Shown piece after piece: positions 45,320-55,402 of a stretch of DNA of 64,000 bases; the stretch's first letter is position 1; each line of letters opens with the position of its first letter. The notes beneath the pieces are model-generated. The model did no database searches, was not told the origin of the DNA, and saw only the letters and a list, made by a program, of their open reading frames with translations. Where the stretch lies: NCBI RefSeq assembly GCF_029675105.1, contig NZ_JAQQFV010000004.1, positions 1 to 64,000 of the forward strand, in the 5' to 3' direction. The position numbers and the translations under genes are program-made. Source of the stretch: Nocardia anocheti (GTDB lineage: Bacteria; Actinomycetota; Actinomycetes; Mycobacteriales; Mycobacteriaceae).

Positions 45320-48300
45320 CTACTCCCCGCCGAACACGCGCTCCACGACCGCCTTGGCGCGTCGGGTGATGCGCATGTAGTTGTCGAGGAACTCCGAACC
45401 GTCGTCGGTCGGCCAGCCCGCCACCCGCGCGACCGCCGACAGCAGGCGGCCCGGGCCGGGCAGCTGATCGGTGGCCTTGCCCTTCACCAGCACCAGCGCG
45501 TTGCGGGCCGCGGTGGCGGTGATCCACGATTCGCGCAGCAGCGCGACGTCCTCGGGCACGAGCAGGCCTTCTGCCTCGATGACGTCGAGTGATTGCAGCG
45601 TCGAGGTGTTGTGCAGCCCCGGCACCTCGTGGGCGTGGCGCAACTGCAGCAGCTGCACGGTCCACTCGATGTCGGCCAGCCCGCCGCGACCGAGCTTGGT
45701 GTGGGTCGCCGGGTTGGCGCCGCGCGGCAGCCGCTCGGCATCGACCCTGGCCTTGATCCGACGGATCTCGCGGACCGCGTCGGCCGAGACGCCACCGGCC
45801 GGGTAGCGGATCGGGTCGATGACGTGCAGGAAGCGCACGCCGAGATCCTCGTCGCCCGCCACCTGGTGCGCGCGCAGCAGCGCCTGCACCTCCCACGGCT
45901 GCGCCCACTGGTCGTAGTACGCCTGGTAGGCGGCCAGCGTGCGGACCAGGGCACCGTTGCGACCCTCCGGGCGCAGGCCCGCGTCGACCTGCAGCGGCGG
46001 GTCGGTGCTCGGCGCGCCCAGCAGGCGCTGCACCTTCTCGGCCACGCCGATGGCCCACTTCACCGCCGCGGTCTCGTCCTCGCCGGGGCGGGGATCGCAG
46101 ACGAACAGCACGTCGGCGTCGGACCCGTAGCCGAGTTCCTTGCCGCCGAGTCTGCCCATGCCGATCACCGCGAAGTCGGCGGGCGCCGGGGCGCCGCGCT
46201 CGGCCTCCGAGGCCCGGATCACCGCCCGCAGCGCGGCCTCGAGCACCGCGACCCACACCGACGACAGCGCCGCGCACACCTGCGGCACGTCGAGCATGCC
46301 CAGCAGATCGGCCGAGGCGACCCTGGCCAGTTCGTGCCTGCGCAGCGAGCGCGCCGCGGCCACCGCGCGACGCGGATCGTCGTAGCGGGCGGCGGCGGTC
46401 TGGATGCCGCGCGCGACGTCCTCGGGTTGCGGGCCGAGCAGCTGCGGGCCGCCCGGTCCGTCGGCGTACATGCGGATGGTCTCGGGGGCGTTGATCAGCA
46501 GGTCGGGCAGGTACTCCGAGGAGCCGAGCACGATCATCAGCCGCTGCGCGATGGCTCCCTCGTCGCGCAGTTCGCGCAGGAACCAGATCTGGTCGTCGAG
46601 GCCCTCCGACACCCGACGGTAGGCCAGCAGACCCGCGTCGGGGTTGGGGGTGTCGCCGAGCCATTCCAGCAGGGTGGGCAGCAGCAGCGCCTGGATGCGG
46701 CCCTTGCGCGAGACCCCGCCGGTGAGCGCCTTGAGGTGGCCAAGGGCGTTCTCGGGGGCGGCGTAGCCCAGGGCGGCGAGCTGACGGACGGCGGCGTCGG
46801 GGCTCAGCCGCAGCGCGTCGGAGTCCATCCTGGCCACCGCGTCCAGCAGCGGCCGGTAGAACAGCTTGGCGTGCAGGCGCCGCACCCGCACCGCGTTGCG
46901 GCGGATCTCGGTGTCGAGCACACCCACCGCGTCCTGACGACCGTCGGGACGGATATGGGCGGCGCGAGCCAGCCAGCGCATCCCCTCCTCGTCGTCGGCG
47001 GCGGGCAGGGTGTGGGTGCGCTTGAGCCGCTGCAACTGCAGCCGGTGTTCGAGCAGGCGCAGGAATTCGTAGGAGGCGGTGAGGTTGGCGGCGTCGTCAC
47101 GGCCGACGTAACCGCCCGCGGCCAGCGCGGCCAACGCCTCGACGGTATTGGTCACGTGCAGCGACTCGTCGACCCGCCCGTGCACCAATTGCAGGAGCTG
47201 GACGGCGAATTCGACATCGCGCAGGCTGCCCGCGCCGAGCTTGAGCTCGCGCTCGCGCATGTCGGCCGGGACCAGATCCTCGACGCGGCGGCGCATGGCC
47301 TGCACATCGGCGACGAAGTCGGGACGCTCCGAGGCCGTCCACACCATCGGCATCAGCGCGTCGCGGTACTGCTGGCCGAGGTCGAGGTCACCGGTCATCG
47401 GCCGGTTCTTCAACAGCGCCTGGAACTCCCAGGTGCGCGCCCAGCGCTTGTAGTAGGCCAGGTGCGAGTCCAGGGTGCGCACCAGCGCGCCCGCCTTGCC
47501 CTCGGGGCGCAGGGCCGCGTCGACCTCGAAGAAGGCCGAACCCGCGACGCTCATCATCTCCGCGGCCAGGCGGGTGGCGGTGGCGTCGGCCGGTTCGGCG
47601 ACGAACACCACGTCGACATCGCTGACGTAGTTCAGTTCGCGCGCACCGCATTTGCCCATCGCGATCACGGCCAGGCGCACCGGCACCTCGCCGTTCTTGC
47701 AGACCCGCGCCACCGCGACCGACAGGGCGGCGGTGAGCGCGGCGTCGGCCAGATCCGACAGGTGCATGCCGACCACGGTGTAGGGCGGCACGGGCTCGTT
47801 CTCGACCGTGGAGGCCAGGTCGACGGCGGCCAGCAGCATCAGCTGATCGCGATACCGGCTACGCAGCAACGCGATCGCCTCCGGCCCGGCGATCCCGGCC
47901 CGGAACAGCATGGGTCCGGCATTCGGCCCGGTCTCGGGTTTCGCGTCGACGGCGTCGAGCAGATCGGCGATCAGTTCCTCGCGCGGCGGCAGTTCCGGGC
48001 GGCGCAGGACCTTCCACGCGGCGGGGGTGGCGACGAGATGGTCACCGAACGCGGTGGAGGAACCGAGCAGCCCGAACAGCCTGCCGCGCAACCGGGTATC
48101 GCCGCGGATGGCCGAATCCAGTTCGGGCCACCCGTCTTCCAGCGATTCGCGCAGCCGGATGAGCGTGGACAGCGTGAGATCGGCGTCGGGGGAACGCGAC
48201 AACGCCCACAGCACGGGCACGCCATCGACATTGTCCCAGCCGAGCTCGCGCAGGGATGCCGCCGCTGTCGGTTCGAGAAGACCTAACCGGCCGACGCCGG

Positions 48301-48334
48301 GAACAGCGGAGCGGGCAGTCGGAGGCCGGACCAT
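45320..48334 (-). CDS. glnE: Glutamine synthetase adenylyltransferase/deadenylase
   Basis: A 1004-residue bifunctional enzyme with two nucleotidyltransferase domains. The N-terminal deadenylase has [20 protein letters not shown]; the C-terminal adenylase has [20 protein letters not shown]. Each is followed by a helical GlnD-PII-like region. It attaches and removes AMP on GlnA1 Tyr406 in response to nitrogen state. TAGTTT lies seven bases before ATG 48334, so a separate leaderless transcript is possible, although it sits 43 bases after glnA2 on the same strand and is probably also read from there. Confidence 0.97.
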   Translation of the reverse strand: MVRPPTARSAVPGVGRLGLLEPTAAASLRELGWDNVDGVPVLWALSRSPDADLTLSTLIRLRESLEDGWPELDSAIRGDTRLRGRLFGLLGSSTAFGDHLVATPAAWKVLRRPELPPREELIADLLDAVDAKPETGPNAGPMLFRAGIAGPEAIALLRSRYRDQLMLLAAVDLASTVENEPVPPYTVVGMHLSDLADAALTAALSVAVARVCKNGEVPVRLAVIAMGKCGARELNYVSDVDVVFVAEPADATATRLAAEMMSVAGSAFFEVDAALRPEGKAGALVRTLDSHLAYYKRWARTWEFQALLKNRPMTGDLDLGQQYRDALMPMVWTASERPDFVADVQAMRRRVEDLVPADMRERELKLGAGSLRDVEFAVQLLQLVHGRVDESLHVTNTVEALAALAAGGYVGRDDAANLTASYEFLRLLEHRLQLQRLKRTHTLPAADDEEGMRWLARAAHIRPDGRQDAVGVLDTEIRRNAVRVRRLHAKLFYRPLLDAVARMDSDALRLSPDAAVRQLAALGYAAPENALGHLKALTGGVSRKGRIQALLLPTLLEWLGDTPNPDAGLLAYRRVSEGLDDQIWFLRELRDEGAIAQRLMIVLGSSEYLPDLLINAPETIRMYADGPGGPQLLGPQPEDVARGIQTAAARYDDPRRAVAAARSLRRHELARVASADLLGMLDVPQVCAALSSVWVAVLEAALRAVIRASEAERGAPAPADFAVIGMGRLGGKELGYGSDADVLFVCDPRPGEDETAAVKWAIGVAEKVQRLLGAPSTDPPLQVDAGLRPEGRNGALVRTLAAYQAYYDQWAQPWEVQALLRAHQVAGDEDLGVRFLHVIDPIRYPAGGVSADAVREIRRIKARVDAERLPRGANPATHTKLGRGGLADIEWTVQLLQLRHAHEVPGLHNTSTLQSLDVIEAEGLLVPEDVALLRESWITATAARNALVLVKGKATDQLPGPGRLLSAVARVAGWPTDDGSEFLDNYMRITRRAKAVVERVFGGE

Positions 48335-48377
48335 GCCGATAAAACTACAGGGTCCGGGCTACGAAGTCGTCACGCCG

Positions 48378-49715
48378 TCAGAGGCTCAGGTACTCCTTCA
48401 GTTCCCACGGGGTGACCTGGCTGCGGTAGTCGGCCCACTCCCGGCGCTTGTTGCGCAGGAAGAAGTCGAACACGTGCTCGCCGAGGGTCTCGGCCACCAG
48501 CTCCGAGCGCTCCATGGCCTGCAGCGCCTCGTCGAGGGTGCCGGGCAGCGAACGGAAGCCCATCGCGCGACGCTCGGCGTCGGTCAGGGCCCACACGTCG
48601 TCCTCGGCCTCGGGCGGCAGGGTGTAGCCCTTCTCGATGCCGCGCAGACCGGCGGCCAGCAGCACCGCGAAGGTCAGGTAGGGGTTGCAGGCCGAATCGG
48701 GGCTGCGGATCTCGACGCGGCGCGAGGAGGACTTGTTCGGCGTGTACATCGGCACGCGCACCAGCGCCGAGCGGTTGGACCGGCCCCAGGAGGCCGCCGT
48801 CGGGGCCTCGCCGCCGTGGATCAGCCGCTTGTAGGAGTTGACCCACTGGTTGCTGATCGCGCTGATCTCCGGGGCGTGCTCGAGGATGCCCGCGATGAAC
48901 GAGCGCGCGGTGAGCGAGAGGTTGTTCGGGTCGTCGGGGTCGGCGAAGGCGTTGGACTCGCCCTCGAACAGGCTCATGTGGGTGTGCATGGCCGAGCCCG
49001 GGTACTGGGAGAACGGCTTGGGCATGAACGTGGCGCGCACGCCCTCGTCGATCGCGACCTCCTTGATGAGGTAGCGGAAGGTCATCACGTTGTCGGCCAT
49101 CGACAGGGCGTCGGCGTAGCGCAGGTCGATCTCCTGCTGACCGGGGGCGCCCTCGTGGTGGCTGAACTCCACCGAGATGCCCATCGACTCGAGCGCGTCG
49201 ATGGCGTGGCGGCGGAAGTTCGGGGCCGAGTCGTGCACGGCCTGGTCGAAGAAGCCGCCGTTGTCGGCGGGGACCGGGGCGCCGTCCTTGAGGTTGTTCT
49301 CCAGCAGGAAGAACTCGATCTCGGGGTGCACGTAGCAGCTGAAGCCCACGTCGGCGGCCTTGTTGAGCTGACGGCGCAGCACGTGGCGCGGGTCGGCCCA
49401 GGACGGCGAGCCGTCGGGCATGGTGATGTCGCAGAACATGCGCGCGGAGTGCTGGTGCCCCTTGGAGGTCGACCAGGGCAGCACCTGGAAGGTCGACGGA
49501 TCGGGACGCGCGACCATGTCCGCCTCGGACACCCGCGCGAAGCCCTCGATCGCCGAGCCGTCGAAGCCGATGCCTTCCTCGAAGGCGCCTTCGAGCTCGG
49601 CGGGAGCGATCGCGACGGACTTCAGGTAGCCCAGCACGTCGGTGAACCAGAGACGGACGAAGCGGATGTCCCGCTCTTCGAGCGTCCGCAGCACGAATTC
49701 CTTCTGGCGATCCAT
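48378..49715 (-). CDS. glnA2: Glutamine synthetase-like type I (alpha) enzyme, GlnA2
   Basis: A 445-residue GS homologue lacking the Tyr adenylylation loop: the equivalent segment reads YTLPPEAEDDVWALTDAE. Other marks are IGFDGSAIEGFARV, HPEIEFFLLE, MPKPFSQYPGSAMHTHMSL and NRSALVRVPMY. In streptomycetes GlnA2-type enzymes act as gamma-glutamylpolyamine synthetases, so ammonia assimilation here is not certain. It is the first gene of a glnA2-glnE unit. The start ATG 49715 lies six bases after a -10 element. Confidence 0.93.
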   Translation of the reverse strand: MDRQKEFVLRTLEERDIRFVRLWFTDVLGYLKSVAIAPAELEGAFEEGIGFDGSAIEGFARVSEADMVARPDPSTFQVLPWSTSKGHQHSARMFCDITMPDGSPSWADPRHVLRRQLNKAADVGFSCYVHPEIEFFLLENNLKDGAPVPADNGGFFDQAVHDSAPNFRRHAIDALESMGISVEFSHHEGAPGQQEIDLRYADALSMADNVMTFRYLIKEVAIDEGVRATFMPKPFSQYPGSAMHTHMSLFEGESNAFADPDDPNNLSLTARSFIAGILEHAPEISAISNQWVNSYKRLIHGGEAPTAASWGRSNRSALVRVPMYTPNKSSSRRVEIRSPDSACNPYLTFAVLLAAGLRGIEKGYTLPPEAEDDVWALTDAERRAMGFRSLPGTLDEALQAMERSELVAETLGEHVFDFFLRNKRREWADYRSQVTPWELKEYLSL

Positions 49716-49753
49716 ACGGCGAGCGTAAGCACCTGGCGTTAAATCCGTGTTAC
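49716..49753 (-). promoter_or_regulatory. glnA2 leaderless promoter with partial GlnR-like site
   Basis: On the minus strand TACGCT (49722-49727) is six bases from the ATG. Upstream lies GTAAC-n6-TTAAC (49738-49753), a half GlnR site with a weak second element. No good -35 hexamer is visible. The rest of the gap to the CaeA-like gene (49754-49826) shows nothing further. Confidence 0.4.
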
Positions 49754-49826
49754 ATACACGCGTGGGTTTGCGTTCCGATCGCGGTGCGCGTGCCTCTCAC
49801 CGGCCACGACGCCGTCCCGGGACCTC

Positions 49827-51359
49827 TCAGCATGTGAGATCGGAGGCGGGCGTGGTGAGTTCGACGAGGTAGTCGACGACCGCGTCGTCGAGGCAGCGGT
49901 CCCCCGCCACCAGCGCGGCGGTGTGCCGGTTGCCGCGGAAGGTGATCAGTTCGGCGCCCAACTGCTCGGCCAGGTCGACGCCCGCCTGGTACGGCGTGGC
50001 CGGGTCCTCGGTCGTCGAGACCACGATGACGGGGGGCAGGCCCGGCGCCGAGATGCGGTGCGGGGTGCTGGTGTTGGGAACCGGCCAGGACGCGCACAGT
50101 TCCAGGGGCGCGGCGCCGGTGCCCTTGCCGTCGTCGAGGAAGGGCGCGGCCTTGCGGTATTCGCTGTCCTGTTTGCCGGTGACGGCCGGGTCGGTGACGC
50201 GCGGGTCGTCGACGCAGCGGATGGCGTTGAAGGCGTCCTGGGTGTTGGCGTAGGTGCCGTCCTCGCGGCGGCCGTCGTACATGTCGGCCAGTTGCAGCAG
50301 GGTGTCGCCCTTGCCCTCGCGCAGTTCCAGCAGGCCCTGGGTGAGCACATTCCACAGGTCGTCGGTGTAGAGCGCCTGCTGCACGCCGGTGATGGCGTCG
50401 CCGTAGCTGAGCCCGCGCGGGTCGGCGGTGGCGGCCGGGGTGGTCTCCAGCGGCCCGACCAGCTCGCGGAACCGGGCCACGGACTGCGCCGGATCGGTGC
50501 CCAGCGGGCATTCGGCGTGGGTGGCGCAGTCGGCGGCGTAGGCGTTGAACACGCCCTGGAAGCCCGCGGCCTGGCGCAGCGATTCCTGGACCGGGTCCTG
50601 GGAGGAGTCCACCGCGCCGTCGAGCACCATGGCGCGCACGTTCTGCGGGAACTTCTCGGCGTAGGCCGAGCCCAGCCGGGTGCCGTAGGAGTAGCCCAGG
50701 TAGCTCAGTTTCGCGTCGCCGAGCGCGGCCCGGATGACGTCCATGTCCTGGATCACCTCGCGGGTGCCGACGTGGGCGAGCAGGTCGGTGCCGGTGCGTT
50801 CGGCGCAGCGACCCGCGTACTCGCGGTTGTCGGCCTCGGCGGCGGCGATGCCCTCGGGGGTGTTGTCCAGCGGGGGTTCGGCGCGTTCGGCGTCGGCCTG
50901 CTGCGGGGACAGGCAGACGATCGCGGGCAGCGACGAGCCGACACCGCGCGGATCGAACCCGACGCGGTCGAAGCGCTCGGCCAGCGGGGTGCGGTTGCCG
51001 ATGCCGACCATCGACAGGCCGGACACACCCGGTCCACCGGGGTTCAACAGCAGCGAGCCGATCTTGTTCTTCCCGGTCGCCGGAATGCGCGACAGCGCGA
51101 TCTGGGCGGTCTCGCCGTCCGGGCGCGCGTAGTCGACGGGCACGGTGACCCGCGCGCACTGGGCATTGGGTGGCAACCGGTCGTCCGGGCTGCCGTACTC
51201 CGCGCACGAACCCCACTCGACCTGCTGGTCGTAGAAGCGGTCCAGCCCGGCGGGCGGCGGGGGCAGCGGCGCGCTCGGGGCCGCCTGCTCGGCGGAGCAA
51301 CCGGTGACGACCAGCGCGCAGAGCGCGCCGAGGGTGAGGACGAGCCGACCTCGCTGCAC
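49827..51359 (-). CDS. CaeA/Hip1-like serine hydrolase lipoprotein
   Basis: A 510-residue alpha/beta hydrolase of the tripeptidyl aminopeptidase family (Rv2223c/Rv2224c). Lipobox LVVTGCSA lies at about 14-21, followed by a Pro-rich linker. The fold shows LLLNPGGPGVSG (oxyanion), FDPRGVGSS, nucleophile Ser in LGYSYGTRLG, Asp in STTEDPATPY and His in GNRHTAAL. It would be anchored outside the membrane; Hip1 in M. tuberculosis is a virulence protease. GTG 51359 is chosen because GGAAAGG is upstream and it begins the signal peptide. One paralogue is present here against two in M. tuberculosis. Confidence 0.88.
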   Translation of the reverse strand: MQRGRLVLTLGALCALVVTGCSAEQAAPSAPLPPPPAGLDRFYDQQVEWGSCAEYGSPDDRLPPNAQCARVTVPVDYARPDGETAQIALSRIPATGKNKIGSLLLNPGGPGVSGLSMVGIGNRTPLAERFDRVGFDPRGVGSSLPAIVCLSPQQADAERAEPPLDNTPEGIAAAEADNREYAGRCAERTGTDLLAHVGTREVIQDMDVIRAALGDAKLSYLGYSYGTRLGSAYAEKFPQNVRAMVLDGAVDSSQDPVQESLRQAAGFQGVFNAYAADCATHAECPLGTDPAQSVARFRELVGPLETTPAATADPRGLSYGDAITGVQQALYTDDLWNVLTQGLLELREGKGDTLLQLADMYDGRREDGTYANTQDAFNAIRCVDDPRVTDPAVTGKQDSEYRKAAPFLDDGKGTGAAPLELCASWPVPNTSTPHRISAPGLPPVIVVSTTEDPATPYQAGVDLAEQLGAELITFRGNRHTAALVAGDRCLDDAVVDYLVELTTPASDLTC

Positions 51360-51567
51360 AGTGGCCCACCTTTCCGCGCCACCGGGGCGCACAGCACGAT
51401 GCGCCCGATCCACACGAATGGGCTCGCTGTCACGGTAGCCGAGCCGTCGGTGTGACCGATCACACCGGCCGGCCCCTTAAGAGGCCCCGGGCGCGGGTGG
51501 CACACTGGATTCGTCAGAAAAACCCGGGGACCCGCTACGGGCCTCGAGGAACCAGACGAAAGGGACG

Positions 51568-52437
51568 ATGATGTCCGTATCCGATGAGCAGACCCCTGCC
51601 TACGGTGCCGCTCCCGCCGAACCCGCCCCGACCGAGCAGCCTCGCCGCAAGACCCGCGTCCAGCATCTGCAGCAGATGAAGGCCGAGGGCCAACGCTGGT
51701 CCATGCTGACCGCCTACGACTACTCCTCCGCGCGCCTGTTCGAAGAGGCGGGCATCCCGGTGCTGCTGGTCGGCGATTCCGCCGCCAATGTGGTCTACGG
51801 CTACGACACCACCGTGCCGATCACCGTCGACGAGCTCATCCCGCTGGTGCGCGGTGTGGTCCGCGGCGCCCCGCACGCGCTGGTCGTGGCCGATCTGCCC
51901 TTCGGCACCTACGAGTCCTCGCCGCAGCAGGCGCTGGCCACCGCCACCCGCTTCATGAAAGAGGGCCTGGCGCACGCGGTGAAGCTCGAGGGCGGCGAAC
52001 GTGTCGCCGAGCAGATCGCGCTGATCACCGCCGCGGGCATCCCCGTGATGGCCCACATCGGTTTCACCCCGCAGAGCGTCAACACCCTCGGCGGCTTCCG
52101 CGTGCAGGGCCGTGGCGACGGCGCCGAACAGCTCATCGCCGACGCCATCGCCGTGCAGGAGGCCGGTGCGTTCTCGGTGGTCATGGAAATGGTCCCCGCC
52201 GAACTGGCGGGCCAGGTGACCCACAAACTCACCATCCCCACCGTCGGCATCGGCGCCGGTGCCGACTGCGACGCCCAGGTGCTGGTCTGGCAGGACATGG
52301 CCGGATACACCAGCGGCAAGACCGCCAAGTTCGTCAAGCGCTTCGGCAACGTCGGCGACGAACTCCGTTCCGCCGCCGCCGCCTACGCCGAAGAAGTCCG
52401 CCAGGGCACCTTCCCCGGCCCCGAACACAGCTTCTGA
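51568..52437 (+). CDS. panB: Ketopantoate hydroxymethyltransferase
   Basis: A 289-residue enzyme for the first committed step of pantothenate synthesis. It has a disordered N-terminus of about 30 residues, then [52 protein letters not shown] and [23 protein letters not shown] 51568 (or the adjacent ATG 51571) follows AAAGGGA. It is divergent from the CaeA-like gene, as in M. tuberculosis. The 154-base... upstream gap up to 51567 contains a short GGCC-rich palindrome near 51468-51488 of unclear role. Confidence 0.95.
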   Translation: MMSVSDEQTPAYGAAPAEPAPTEQPRRKTRVQHLQQMKAEGQRWSMLTAYDYSSARLFEEAGIPVLLVGDSAANVVYGYDTTVPITVDELIPLVRGVVRGAPHALVVADLPFGTYESSPQQALATATRFMKEGLAHAVKLEGGERVAEQIALITAAGIPVMAHIGFTPQSVNTLGGFRVQGRGDGAEQLIADAIAVQEAGAFSVVMEMVPAELAGQVTHKLTIPTVGIGAGADCDAQVLVWQDMAGYTSGKTAKFVKRFGNVGDELRSAAAAYAEEVRQGTFPGPEHSF

Positions 52438-52460
52438 CCCGACCGCACCACCGGCCCTGT

Positions 52461-52690
52461 ACCCGCGACCCCGAGGAGCAGTGGCCGGTCGCGGCCGGGC
52501 GAGCGTCCCAACAAACCCAACCCCGCACCCGCGACCCCGAGGAGCGGCGGCCGACGAAGTCGGCCGGTCGCGGCCGGGCCGCCGGTCAGGCGCCGTTGCG
52601 TAGGCGACGAAGGAGCAAGCAACGGCGCCTGACCGGCGGCCCCCAGGGGCCGCGACCTCGAGCGCGCCAGCGCTCCAACAAACACAGTGG
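52461..52690. repeat. Composite intergenic repeat with long perfect inverted repeat
   Basis: The 294-base gap between panB and the lipoprotein gene is filled with repeats. A 19-base direct repeat occurs at 52461-52479 and 52527-52545, an 18-base one at 52483-52500 and 52562-52579. A perfect 22-base inverted repeat (52578-52599, 52619-52640) encloses 19 bases. CCAACAAAC ends both halves (about 52508 and 52675). It could serve as the panB terminator or be a dispersed genomic repeat; no coding frame is credible. Confidence 0.75.
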
Positions 52691-52731
52691 CAGACTCGGG
52701 AGTGTCAGTCTCCGAGTAGTCAGAGGTATCG

Positions 52732-53166
52732 ATGCCGCATCGTCGCTGGATTTCCCGAACCGTCTTTTCGCTGGCGGGAGCGCTCGCCGTCGCGGGTCTG
52801 ACCGCCTGTGGCAGCGCGGAACCCGCCCAGGACGGTGCGGCGGGCACCACCACCTCGGCCGTCGCGACCACCACCACGGCCGCCAAGCCCGGTGACGTGG
52901 CCATCAGCGACGCCGCGGCCACCCAGCTGTGCGACATGATCCGGCCCGAGCTGTCGAACTTCCGGGTGCAGGGCCCGACGCTGGGCCGGTTCTCGCTCAA
53001 CGCGATGGTGCACGAGTGGGCGCTGCGCAACGGCGGCATCAACGCCCAGGTGCTGGCCGACAAGGCCATCGTCGACCGGGTCACCACCGGTGCGTGCGCC
53101 GATGTCCGCACCGAGGCGCTCACCGCGCTGGAACTGCCGAATCTCGCTGCCGGACTGGCCTTCTGA
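52732..53166 (+). CDS. Small secreted lipoprotein, unknown function
   Basis: A 144-residue protein with signal peptide and lipobox LTACGSAE (about residues 23-30). A Thr/Ala-rich linker (38-52) precedes a helical domain with two Cys (TQLCDMIRPELSNF, TTGACADVRTEAL). The C-terminus is AAGLAF. It overlaps the proline iminopeptidase start by one base (TGATG), so the two are translated together. I cannot name the family. Confidence 0.7.
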   Translation: MPHRRWISRTVFSLAGALAVAGLTACGSAEPAQDGAAGTTTSAVATTTTAAKPGDVAISDAAATQLCDMIRPELSNFRVQGPTLGRFSLNAMVHEWALRNGGINAQVLADKAIVDRVTTGACADVRTEALTALELPNLAAGLAF

Positions 53167-54128
53167 TGCGCGATCTCTACCCCGAGATCGAGCCGTTCGA
53201 GCACGGGCTGCTCGAGGTGGGTGACGGCCAGTCGGTGTACTGGGAGGTCAGCGGTGCCCCGGATGGCAAGCCGGTGGTGTTCGTGCACGGCGGTCCCGGC
53301 GGCGGCGCCGGGCCGCTGCAGCGGCGCTTCTTCGATCCGGCGGTGTACCGGATCGTGCTCTTCGATCAGCGCGGCTGCGGAAAGTCGGTGCCGCACATCG
53401 CCGATGGCGCGAGTCTGGAGACCAACACCACCGCGCACCTGATCGCCGATATGGAACTGCTGCGCGCTCGGCTCGGCATCGAGCGTTGGCAGGTGTTCGG
53501 CGGGTCGTGGGGCTCCACGCTCGGCCTGGCCTACGCGCAGGCGCATCCGGAGCGGGTCACCGAACTGGTGTTGCGCGGCATCTTCCTGTTGCGGCGTAAG
53601 GAGATCGACTGGTACTACAACGGCGCCGCGGGCAATGTCTACCCGGCCGAGTGGGAGAAGTTCCTCGCACCGGTGCCCGTCGAGGAGCGCGACGGCGACC
53701 TGGTCGAGGCCTATCATCGGCTGCTGCATGCCGACGATCCACAGGTCGCGCTGGATGCCGCGGTGGCCTGGTCGACGTGGGAGGGCGCGACGAGTTCGCT
53801 GCTGCCGCAACCGGATCGGATCGCCGAGACCGGCGAGGCGCGCTTCGCACTCGCCTTCGCCCGCATCGAAAACCACTATTTCCGGCACGGCGGATTCCTC
53901 GACGAGGGACAGTTGCTGCGTGACATCGATCGGATCGCCGACATCCCCGGGGTGATCGTGCAGGGCCGCCACGACATCGTCTGCCCGGCGGTCAGCGCGT
54001 GGGACCTGCACACCGCGTGGCCCGCCTCCACCCTGCACATCGTGGAGGACGCGGGACACACCGCGCACGAGCCCGGCATCACCCACCACCTGGTGACGGC
54101 GACCGACGCGTTCGGGAAGCGAGACTGA
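53166..54128 (+). CDS. pip: Proline iminopeptidase
   Basis: A 320-residue S33 alpha/beta hydrolase that removes N-terminal proline. Diagnostic features are VFVHGGPGGGAGP (oxyanion), FDQRGCGKSVPH, nucleophile Ser in FGGSWGSTLGLAYA, the PAEWEKF cap region, Asp in GRHDIVCP and His in DAGHTAHEPG. Length is typical. It is the middle gene of a three-gene run with the lipoprotein and the CHAD protein. Confidence 0.92.
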   Translation: MRDLYPEIEPFEHGLLEVGDGQSVYWEVSGAPDGKPVVFVHGGPGGGAGPLQRRFFDPAVYRIVLFDQRGCGKSVPHIADGASLETNTTAHLIADMELLRARLGIERWQVFGGSWGSTLGLAYAQAHPERVTELVLRGIFLLRRKEIDWYYNGAAGNVYPAEWEKFLAPVPVEERDGDLVEAYHRLLHADDPQVALDAAVAWSTWEGATSSLLPQPDRIAETGEARFALAFARIENHYFRHGGFLDEGQLLRDIDRIADIPGVIVQGRHDIVCPAVSAWDLHTAWPASTLHIVEDAGHTAHEPGITHHLVTATDAFGKRD

Positions 54129-54131
54129 ATC

Positions 54132-54989
54132 ATGGCGACCACGGCTGCGACCGCCCTGCGCGACGCCCTGCGCGAGGACATCGATCGGCTGCTGGCCGCC
54201 GAACCCGACGTGCGCGCCGACGCCGACGACTCGGTGCACCAGATGCGAGTGGCCACCCGACGGCTGCGCAGCGTGCTGCGCTCCTATCGCGCGCTGTTCA
54301 CCGGCGACCACTCGAAAACCACCGCGCGCGAACTGAAGTGGCTGGCCGACATCCTCGGGGTCGCCCGTGACGCCGAGGTGCGCGCCGCCCGCTTCAAGAA
54401 CCTGCTGCGCGACCACGACGACGTCCCGGTCGAGGTGATCCGGGCACTGGTGGGCGCGTCCCGGCACGTGTACGCCACCGGCCACTCCGAGGTCCTCACC
54501 ACCCTCGACGGCGACCGCTACCGCCGCCTGGCCGACACCCTCACCGACTGGCGCACCGATCCCCCGCTCACCACCGACGCCGCGGACACCGATGCCGCCA
54601 GCGCCTTCGAGCGCGTGCTACGCCGCGACCGCAAGCGGCTGCGCGCCCTGGTCCTCGCCGAACCGACCGCCGCCCCCGCCGACCGCGTCGAGCTGCTGCA
54701 CGACATCCGCAAGGGCGCCAAGCGGCTGCGCTATTCCTGCGAGGCGGCCAGCGAGGTGCTCGGCGACGCCGCCGCCGATCTCGGCACCCGGGCCAAGCGC
54801 CTGCAGACCGTCCTGGGCGATCACCGCGACGCCGTCGAATCCCGCGAGGCCATCCAGGCCGCCGCCGCCGAGTTGGCCCCCACCGGCGCCACCCTGTTCG
54901 AGCTGCTGGCCGACGCCGAGGAAGTCGCCGCGGGCCAAGCCCTGGCCCGCTACCCCGCCGCCGCCGCCTTCGTCACCGGAACTCCCTGA
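54132..54989 (+). CDS. CHAD domain protein
   Basis: A 285-residue all-helical protein made of one CHAD domain, which binds polyphosphate through conserved His and basic residues. The signature HQMRVATRRLRSVLRSY is at about 37-53; a second copy of the pattern, LLHDIRKGAKRLRYSCE, lies near 195. M. tuberculosis Rv2226 at the equivalent place also has a CYTH phosphatase domain (from memory); here only CHAD is present. It starts three bases after pip. Confidence 0.85.
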   Translation: MATTAATALRDALREDIDRLLAAEPDVRADADDSVHQMRVATRRLRSVLRSYRALFTGDHSKTTARELKWLADILGVARDAEVRAARFKNLLRDHDDVPVEVIRALVGASRHVYATGHSEVLTTLDGDRYRRLADTLTDWRTDPPLTTDAADTDAASAFERVLRRDRKRLRALVLAEPTAAPADRVELLHDIRKGAKRLRYSCEAASEVLGDAAADLGTRAKRLQTVLGDHRDAVESREAIQAAAAELAPTGATLFELLADAEEVAAGQALARYPAAAAFVTGTP

Positions 54990-55017
54990 GACAGAGCCGA
55001 ATTCGCCGCCTCCCGCG

Positions 55018-55398
55018 CTACCCGGACGGGGCGGCTCCGGTTCCCGCCGGACGACGTCGTCGACGCACCGCGACCACTACCGCCCACACCGCCGTCGCGG
55101 GCAGGGCGACCGCGAGAACCAGGATCGCCGGATACAGCAGCGCGGGCAGCATCATTCCGAACGCACCGAGCAACACCCCCACCGCGATCTCACGAGCCCG
55201 ACCGCCGACCCACAACGCCACCCCCCAGCCGAGGACGAACACCAGCCAAACCGGCATGCTCACCTCCGGCAGGACCACGTCCTGCCCGGCCAGGGCGTAG
55301 AGCGCGGCCAGGGTGAAAACGACCGCCACGGTGCCGAAGCTCCACGGCCCGAAAGCCCTCAACTCCTCCTGCACGTCCTCGATCTCGGTGTCGTTCAT
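55018..55398 (-). CDS. Small membrane protein, last gene of the effector unit
   Basis: A 126-residue protein with an acidic N-terminus (MNDTEIEDVQEELRAF) and four hydrophobic segments at about 22-40, 46-62, 66-90 and 92-112, ending in a basic Arg-rich tail. The family is unknown. It begins four bases after the preceding membrane-protein gene, so the two are surely co-translated. It is a candidate immunity or assembly factor for the large protein upstream; this is inference from position only. Confidence 0.65.
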   Translation of the reverse strand: MNDTEIEDVQEELRAFGPWSFGTVAVVFTLAALYALAGQDVVLPEVSMPVWLVFVLGWGVALWVGGRAREIAVGVLLGAFGMMLPALLYPAILVLAVALPATAVWAVVVAVRRRRRPAGTGAAPSG

Positions 55399-55402
55399 CC
55401 GT

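Noticed and set aside
45593..48286. Plus-strand open frame opposite glnE
   Set aside because: Antisense to a full-length GlnE with both nucleotidyltransferase motifs; no domain in the product.
51468..51488. Possible operator palindrome upstream of panB (GGCC, CTTAAG, GGCC)
   Set aside because: Short and GC-biased; no second copy or regulator nearby to support it.
52461..52690. Possible CRISPR array in the panB-lipoprotein gap
   Set aside because: Only two copies of each repeat, unequal spacing, long palindromes and no cas genes.
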